Below are positions 6,377-9,247 of a stretch of 9,247 bases of DNA, piece by piece; position 1 is the first letter of the stretch; each line of letters starts with the position of its first letter. The stretch is from Microcoleus asticus IPMA8 (GTDB taxonomy: Bacteria; Cyanobacteriota; Cyanobacteriia; Cyanobacteriales; Microcoleaceae). A program made the position numbers and the translations under genes. Below the pieces are notes generated by a model. It was not told where the DNA came from. It did not search any database and worked only from the letters and a program-made list of their open reading frames with translations. The stretch covers positions 4,123 to 13,369 of the forward strand of contig NZ_SRRZ01000169.1 of the NCBI RefSeq assembly GCF_013179805.1. The letters run 5' to 3'.

Positions 6377-7024
6377 CTATTGGTGTTTCAGATACTCAAA
6401 AACGCTTTTATCCCCGATATCCTGCGGCATCGGTTGAAAAAACTTGCGCACAGCAAATATGATAAACAAAGCCGCCCAAACTGCTAGCAAAAACTGTTCA
6501 TTTTCGGCTGACAAAAAGCCGAAAATATGTCCTAAAATTAAGAGAGGAACTCCCGGAGTCAAAAACTTAGTTTCTAGGCGGTTAAAGCAGAATGCTTCCT
6601 TAAAATAAACGCCATTTAAGGCAGCAAAAGTAAAGCCAATTCCCCACAACGTGGCTGGATGTTCGTACACTGCTAAAGCTAGAGGTTGGCTGCTTTGTAA
6701 CGCCACAAACAATGCTGCCGCGCCACCGATCGCCCAAAACGCCTGTAGTGCTCGGTGCAGCGCAATCATGTAAATGTGAATAGTTGCCAAGCTGACGCCT
6801 AAAGCTATCCAGAAACAAGCAAAAACAGGCGTTACAGCTTGGATTGCAATCGGGTTGTCCCCCTGTTGCAGCACCAGAGTAGCGCCGATCGCAAAACACA
6901 GCGCCGCCACCCCCAATCCAGCGCGGTAAATCAACACTCCCGCGCGATCGCTTTGAGTAATCGTAAACTCGCCGAATTGTCCTTGATAGACTTCCGATTC
7001 ATCAGGCGATTTCAGTAGTTGCAT
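6377..7024 (-). CDS. DUF2301-like integral membrane protein
   Basis: This 215-residue protein has about six hydrophobic segments (roughly 32-52, 62-84, 92-110, 124-142, 155-172, 177-192). A polar N-terminus (EVYQGQFGEFTITQSDRAG, residues 11-29) leads into the first helix, and the C-terminal tail is charged. The N-terminal signature and helix layout match what I remember of the cyanobacterial DUF2301 family, whose function is unknown. The ATG is well supported by AGGAGG (7033-7038 on the minus strand) 8 nt upstream. It is the first gene of a possible two-gene unit with the DUF218-like gene and is divergent from the CcbP-like gene across 80 bp. No transport motif or catalytic residue set is apparent. 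Confidence 0.78.
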   Translation of the reverse strand: MQLLKSPDESEVYQGQFGEFTITQSDRAGVLIYRAGLGVAALCFAIGATLVLQQGDNPIAIQAVTPVFACFWIALGVSLATIHIYMIALHRALQAFWAIGGAAALFVALQSSQPLALAVYEHPATLWGIGFTFAALNGVYFKEAFCFNRLETKFLTPGVPLLILGHIFGFLSAENEQFLLAVWAALFIIFAVRKFFQPMPQDIGDKSVFEYLKHQ

Positions 7025-7104
7025 TACAGCTTCCTCCTATTAGACACGAATGTACTTCTGCCAAGATATACTTTATTGATAAACCGATATAGCGAGACCG
7101 AGCG
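7025..7104. promoter_or_regulatory. Divergent intergenic region with a strong RBS and possible promoter
   Basis: This 80-bp gap must serve both the DUF2301-like gene (-) and the CcbP-like gene (+). The minus-strand AGGAGG (7033-7038) is certain. On the plus strand, TATACT (7067-7072) is a reasonable -10 box 33 bp before the CcbP-like ATG. The only -35-like hexamer, TAGACA at 7041-7046, lies 20 bp away, which is too far for a standard promoter. The RBS of the plus gene is weak. Confidence 0.35.
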
Positions 7105-7782
7105 ATGCCTAAATTTAACAAGCCTAAACTTAACCAGCCTAAACTTAACCAGTCTAAAGTTAACAAATCTAAATTGGACGATCGCCCAGATCCAAGCAAA
7201 TCCCTTCCTTCACAATCCGAACTTCCTGTAGTTCAGCTTGATGAAACCATTGTAGCAGGCAGAAGACCGAAACCGCTAAACGACTTGCAGCGCCTGCTGG
7301 CGGAAGTACCCGAATTTAGCTCGGGGTTCGATCCAGAAATGTTCGCCCATCTCCATGAAAGTATCCCCTTTAGTCTCAAGCAATTTGAAAGTAAAATTAG
7401 GAAAATTTTAGGGTCGAAAAATATTGATGTCAGCCTTGAAAATTCCGCCAAATATCTAGAATACATCAAGCAAAATATTCAACTCCCGTGCCACGTTACC
7501 GGTATAGAAGAGTTTGAATGGGAAGAAGAATATACGATAGGTTCTGGCAGTAAAAAAGAATATGCTAGGCTCAAAAAAACTCAACCTTCTTCTACTGATA
7601 GATTCAAAATTAATCGGTTTGAGGATTTTAGGGTTGAGGAAGAAGGCATATTTGTGGAAGTGCAGCGCGTCGGCGAGTGCCAAAAGTTTATCTTGCCTTT
7701 ATCCGAGTTAGAATCAGTTGATATGATTTCCCCGAACAATCAGTTATTAGATGATTATGCCGTGTGGATTGCCAATTATTAA
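7105..7782 (+). CDS. Acidic calcium-binding protein, CcbP-like C-terminal domain
   Basis: The 225-residue protein has no signal peptide or membrane segment and is probably cytosolic. Residues about 128-225 resemble cyanobacterial calcium-binding proteins of the CcbP type: CHVTGIEEFEWEEEY (129-143), GSGSKKEYARLKKTQPSSTD (146-165), an acidic turn FEDFRVEEEG (172-181), FILPLSELE (195-203) and QLLDDYAVWIANY (213-225). CcbP in Anabaena buffers Ca2+ and affects heterocyst formation; whether this protein does so is unknown. Residues 50-115 are not recognised. Residues 2-26 are a low-complexity Lys/Asn/Pro stretch from a 15-bp tandem repeat (PKFNK, PKLNQ, PKLNQ, SKVNK, SKLDD), so the ancestral start may lie further in, although no other ATG occurs before residue 79. 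Family assignment is from memory of sequence patterns. Confidence 0.72.
   Translation: MPKFNKPKLNQPKLNQSKVNKSKLDDRPDPSKSLPSQSELPVVQLDETIVAGRRPKPLNDLQRLLAEVPEFSSGFDPEMFAHLHESIPFSLKQFESKIRKILGSKNIDVSLENSAKYLEYIKQNIQLPCHVTGIEEFEWEEEYTIGSGSKKEYARLKKTQPSSTDRFKINRFEDFRVEEEGIFVEVQRVGECQKFILPLSELESVDMISPNNQLLDDYAVWIANY
7108..7182 (+). repeat. 15-bp tandem repeat, five in-frame units
   Basis: Units start at 7108, 7123, 7138, 7153 and 7168. Units 2 and 3 are identical (CCTAAACTTAACCAG), unit 1 differs at two positions, and units 4 and 5 are progressively diverged. The period is a multiple of three, so copy-number change keeps the CcbP-like frame. Confidence 0.88.
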
Positions 7783-7791
7783 GGAAGTATT

Positions 7792-7831
7792 GGAAGAGGG
7801 AGAGAGAGGGAGAAGAGGAGAGGGAAAAAAA
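7792..7831 (+). repeat. 40-bp homopurine tract
   Basis: Forty consecutive purines, GA-rich and ending in seven A, lie between the convergent CcbP-like and ycf23 genes. Such a tract can adopt triplex (H-DNA) structure and is a slippage-prone simple sequence. No gene is seen in the 110-bp gap. Confidence 0.85.
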
Positions 7832-7892
7832 TCTTCACGCTTGACTTATTCCCTCAACATCTATCCGTTAAATTCGTTGCCGAACTTCTTAA

Positions 7893-8648
7893 TTAAATTG
7901 AAGCGGCAAAGTGCGATCGCGAAACCAAAGCCAAAGCTTCAACCAAACTGCGAACAGCCGCAATCATCGCCACTTCGCTATTAAGTTGGCTGACAGCAGA
8001 ACCGACACCAATACCCGCAGCACCGGCTCCAATAGCGAGGGGTGCGGTGACGCTGGAGATGCCGGAAGCACAGAGTACGGGGACGGATACGGCGCGGGAA
8101 ATTTCAAAGGCTGCGGCTAAAGTAGGCGCTGCTTTTTCAATTAATCCCAAGGTGCCGGCGTGAATTGGCTGGGCGCTGGTGCCGCCTTCAGTTTGGATAA
8201 TGTTAGCCCCAGCTTTGACTAATTCTGTTGCTAATTGCACTTGTTTGTCGAGTGCCAAAATGTGGGGAACTGTCACAGAAAGAGTGATGTTCGGAAATAG
8301 CGATCGAGTTTCGCGAGTCAACTGCAAAACTTCCTCAGCTTCAAAGCGGCGGCCTACTGCGTAGAAAGCATCAAAGTTGCCAATTTCAATCAAATCAGCG
8401 CCAGCTTCTACCGCAGGCACAAACTTTTCCGGTTCCACAGCCGATACACAAATTGGTAAATTTGTCAATTGTTTTGCCATCAATACCAAATCTCGATCGG
8501 CAGCAATATCGACAAAGGAAGCACCGCCGAGATCCGCTGCTTTGACGACAGCCGCAACGTTCGCGCCATCAAAATTATTTAAACCGCTGATAATTTTCAG
8601 GGCGCGACCTTGCTCAAATGCGCGCTGCAATTTAGAATTTACACTCAT
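7893..8648 (-). CDS. ycf23: Ycf23 / DUF561 TIM-barrel protein
   Basis: The product has 251 residues, full length for Ycf23, a family found in cyanobacteria and in some algal plastid genomes. It is a predicted (beta/alpha)8 barrel of unknown reaction. Characteristic segments are ALKIISGLNNFD (16-27), GGASFVDIAAD (41-51), LPICVSAVEPE (64-74), GADLIEIGNFDAFY (83-96), IIQTEGGTSA (150-159), VLCASGISSVTAPLAIGAGA (191-210) and GIGVGSAVSQL (212-222). The last two resemble the phosphate-binding end of a TIM barrel, which hints at a phosphorylated ligand (inference). ATG at 8646-8648 has only a weak GGA upstream. Its upstream neighbour on the same strand is the creatininase remnant, 81 bp away. A HIP1 octamer lies in the last codons (7913-7920). 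Confidence 0.92.
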   Translation of the reverse strand: MSVNSKLQRAFEQGRALKIISGLNNFDGANVAAVVKAADLGGASFVDIAADRDLVLMAKQLTNLPICVSAVEPEKFVPAVEAGADLIEIGNFDAFYAVGRRFEAEEVLQLTRETRSLFPNITLSVTVPHILALDKQVQLATELVKAGANIIQTEGGTSAQPIHAGTLGLIEKAAPTLAAAFEISRAVSVPVLCASGISSVTAPLAIGAGAAGIGVGSAVSQLNSEVAMIAAVRSLVEALALVSRSHFAASI

Positions 8649-8711
8649 CGTTAGTTTTCCAACTCAAAAAATTTCTTAGACTTATTTTGACACGGATTAG
8701 AACAATTTATG

Positions 8712-8735
8712 ATTTTTAATTCTTAATTTTTAATT
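8712..8735. repeat. AT-rich short direct repeat
   Basis: TTTTTAATT occurs twice (8713-8721 and 8726-8734), separated by CTTA. It overlaps the 3' end of the creatininase remnant (stop at 8730-8732) and lies in the ycf23 upstream region. I recall similar AT-rich strings as dispersed repeats in cyanobacteria. No clear promoter for ycf23 was found here. Confidence 0.45.
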
Positions 8736-9083
8736 ACTTCCCGGCTGTCGAAATTTGTGCACATCTTTGATAACTTGTGTCCAGCCGTCAGAGAGAGATT
8801 CGAGAATACGAGATCCCTTTTCTTTCGCCGCCGTCACATCGCCCAACACACCACTTTCAGTCAACTCTCGCGTCAGCCAAGCAAAAGGCAAATTCCCTTC
8901 CATACTCTGCAAACTGTCGATCGGCAAATTTTTCGGATATTCTGTAACAGCCCGTTCCATTTTCACCGATCGCGGCAAAATTGACAACATCAAACTCGTT
9001 TCTGCATCACCCGCGTGAATCCCAAACTCCAACTCCTTCGCCGTCAATAATTCAGCAGCAACATTCGGAACGCGCCAAACAAT
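8730..9083 (-). pseudogene. 5'-truncated creatininase-family gene (C-terminal half only)
   Basis: From about VWRVPN (near 9080) to the stop at 8730, the reading matches the C-terminal half of the cyanobacterial creatininase (creatinine amidohydrolase) family. Visible segments are ELEFGIHAGDAETSLML, MERAVTEYPKNLP, SMEGNLPFAWLTRELTESG, KEKGSRILESLSDGW and VHKFRQP. Full proteins of this group have about 250-270 residues. The N-terminal metal-binding part, including an EQHG-type motif and the HGG motif that should precede WRVP, is missing. Upstream, the frame continues to a GTG at 9203, giving a 157-codon reading frame, but those 41 or so codons are not creatininase-like and run through a dispersed repeat. 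A short chimeric protein could still be made, but without the N-terminal ligands it should not be an active hydrolase. The missing half could also lie beyond 9247 if the insertion is long. Confidence 0.8.
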
Positions 9084-9109
9084 ACTCCGGACAGTTTTTA
9101 AAGAGGGAT

Positions 9110-9138
9110 GCGATGCCTTCGGCAAGCAACGCTTACGC
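9110..9138. repeat. 29-bp dispersed cyanobacterial repeat at the truncation point
   Basis: The segment starts GCGATGCCTTCGGC and ends GCAACGCTTACGC. It contains two mini-hairpins, TGCC-TTC-GGCA and AAGC-AAC-GCTT. I recognise it as a variant of a short repeat present in many copies in filamentous cyanobacteria. It lies about 27 bp upstream of the last creatininase-like codon. Confidence 0.65.
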
Positions 9139-9247
9139 AATACAGCAGAGAAGTGGAAACAGTGAGTGCAATCTGAACCAAAAATCAACAGAAAAAAAGG
9201 CACTCTTTTCGGTTAAGCTATAAAAACACACAAGCTCAACAGATTGC
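9139..9247. other. Unassigned right edge
   Basis: I see no recognisable gene, RNA or mobile-element end in these 109 bp. On the minus strand one frame stays open from the window edge to a TAA at about 9135, but its translation resembles nothing known to me. It could be flanking sequence of the event that truncated the creatininase gene. Confidence 0.3.

Noticed and set aside
7019..7231. Pentapeptide-repeat protein in the overlapping plus frame (LNLTS units)
   Set aside because: The pattern arises from the 15-bp tandem repeat read in another frame and is limited to five units; the CcbP-like frame has a recognisable C-terminal domain.
8755..9223. Plus-strand ORFs opposite the creatininase remnant
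   Set aside because: They are antisense shadows; only the minus frame gives family-like sequence.

Overview
The window is cyanobacterial, most likely from a filamentous Oscillatoriales-type genome (Microcoleus/Oscillatoria relatives). Three things point there. The octamer GCGATCGC (HIP1) occurs eight times in 9.2 kb (starts at 1779, 3618, 4366, 4797, 5898, 6096, 6944 and 7913). The gene set includes cyanobacterial/plastid families (Ycf23, a DUF2301-like membrane protein, a CcbP-like calcium protein). The intergenic spaces carry short repeats that I recognise as typical of cyanobacteria.

Layout from left to right. Positions 2-3844 (+) hold the 3' part of a gene for a large secreted calcium-binding protein. 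It enters the window through a Pro/Thr linker and contains an EF-hand loop, two further Ca-loop-like motifs, an alpha-helical stretch and 14 RTX nonapeptides. Positions 3845-4229 are a repeat-rich space between convergent genes, with three composite units of about 57 bp built on a 21-bp palindrome. Positions 4230-5381 (-) are dprA, with a TTG start. Positions 5382-5644 hold three more palindrome copies plus a different dispersed repeat. Positions 5645-6325 (-) encode a membrane-anchored YdcF/SanA-type (DUF218) protein. A 14-bp-stem hairpin separates it from 6377-7024 (-), a multi-pass DUF2301-like membrane protein. Divergent from that is 7105-7782 (+), an acidic CcbP-like protein whose N-terminus is encoded by a 15-bp tandem repeat. 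A 40-bp homopurine tract follows. Positions 7893-8648 (-) are ycf23. Positions 8730 to about 9083 (-) keep only the C-terminal half of a creatininase-family gene, with its 5' end replaced by unrelated sequence that includes a common cyanobacterial repeat.

The genes do not form one evident pathway; this looks like an ordinary chromosomal neighbourhood shaped by small repeats. The possible links are modest. Two genes encode calcium-binding proteins, one exported (RTX) and one probably cytosolic (CcbP-like). The two minus-strand membrane genes could be co-transcribed. dprA, the recombination-mediator gene of natural transformation, is bracketed on both sides by copies of one palindromic repeat. 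I do not see a complete, previously undescribed system. The best leads are the composite palindromic repeats, the repeat-associated truncation of the creatininase gene, and the architecture of the large calcium-binding protein.
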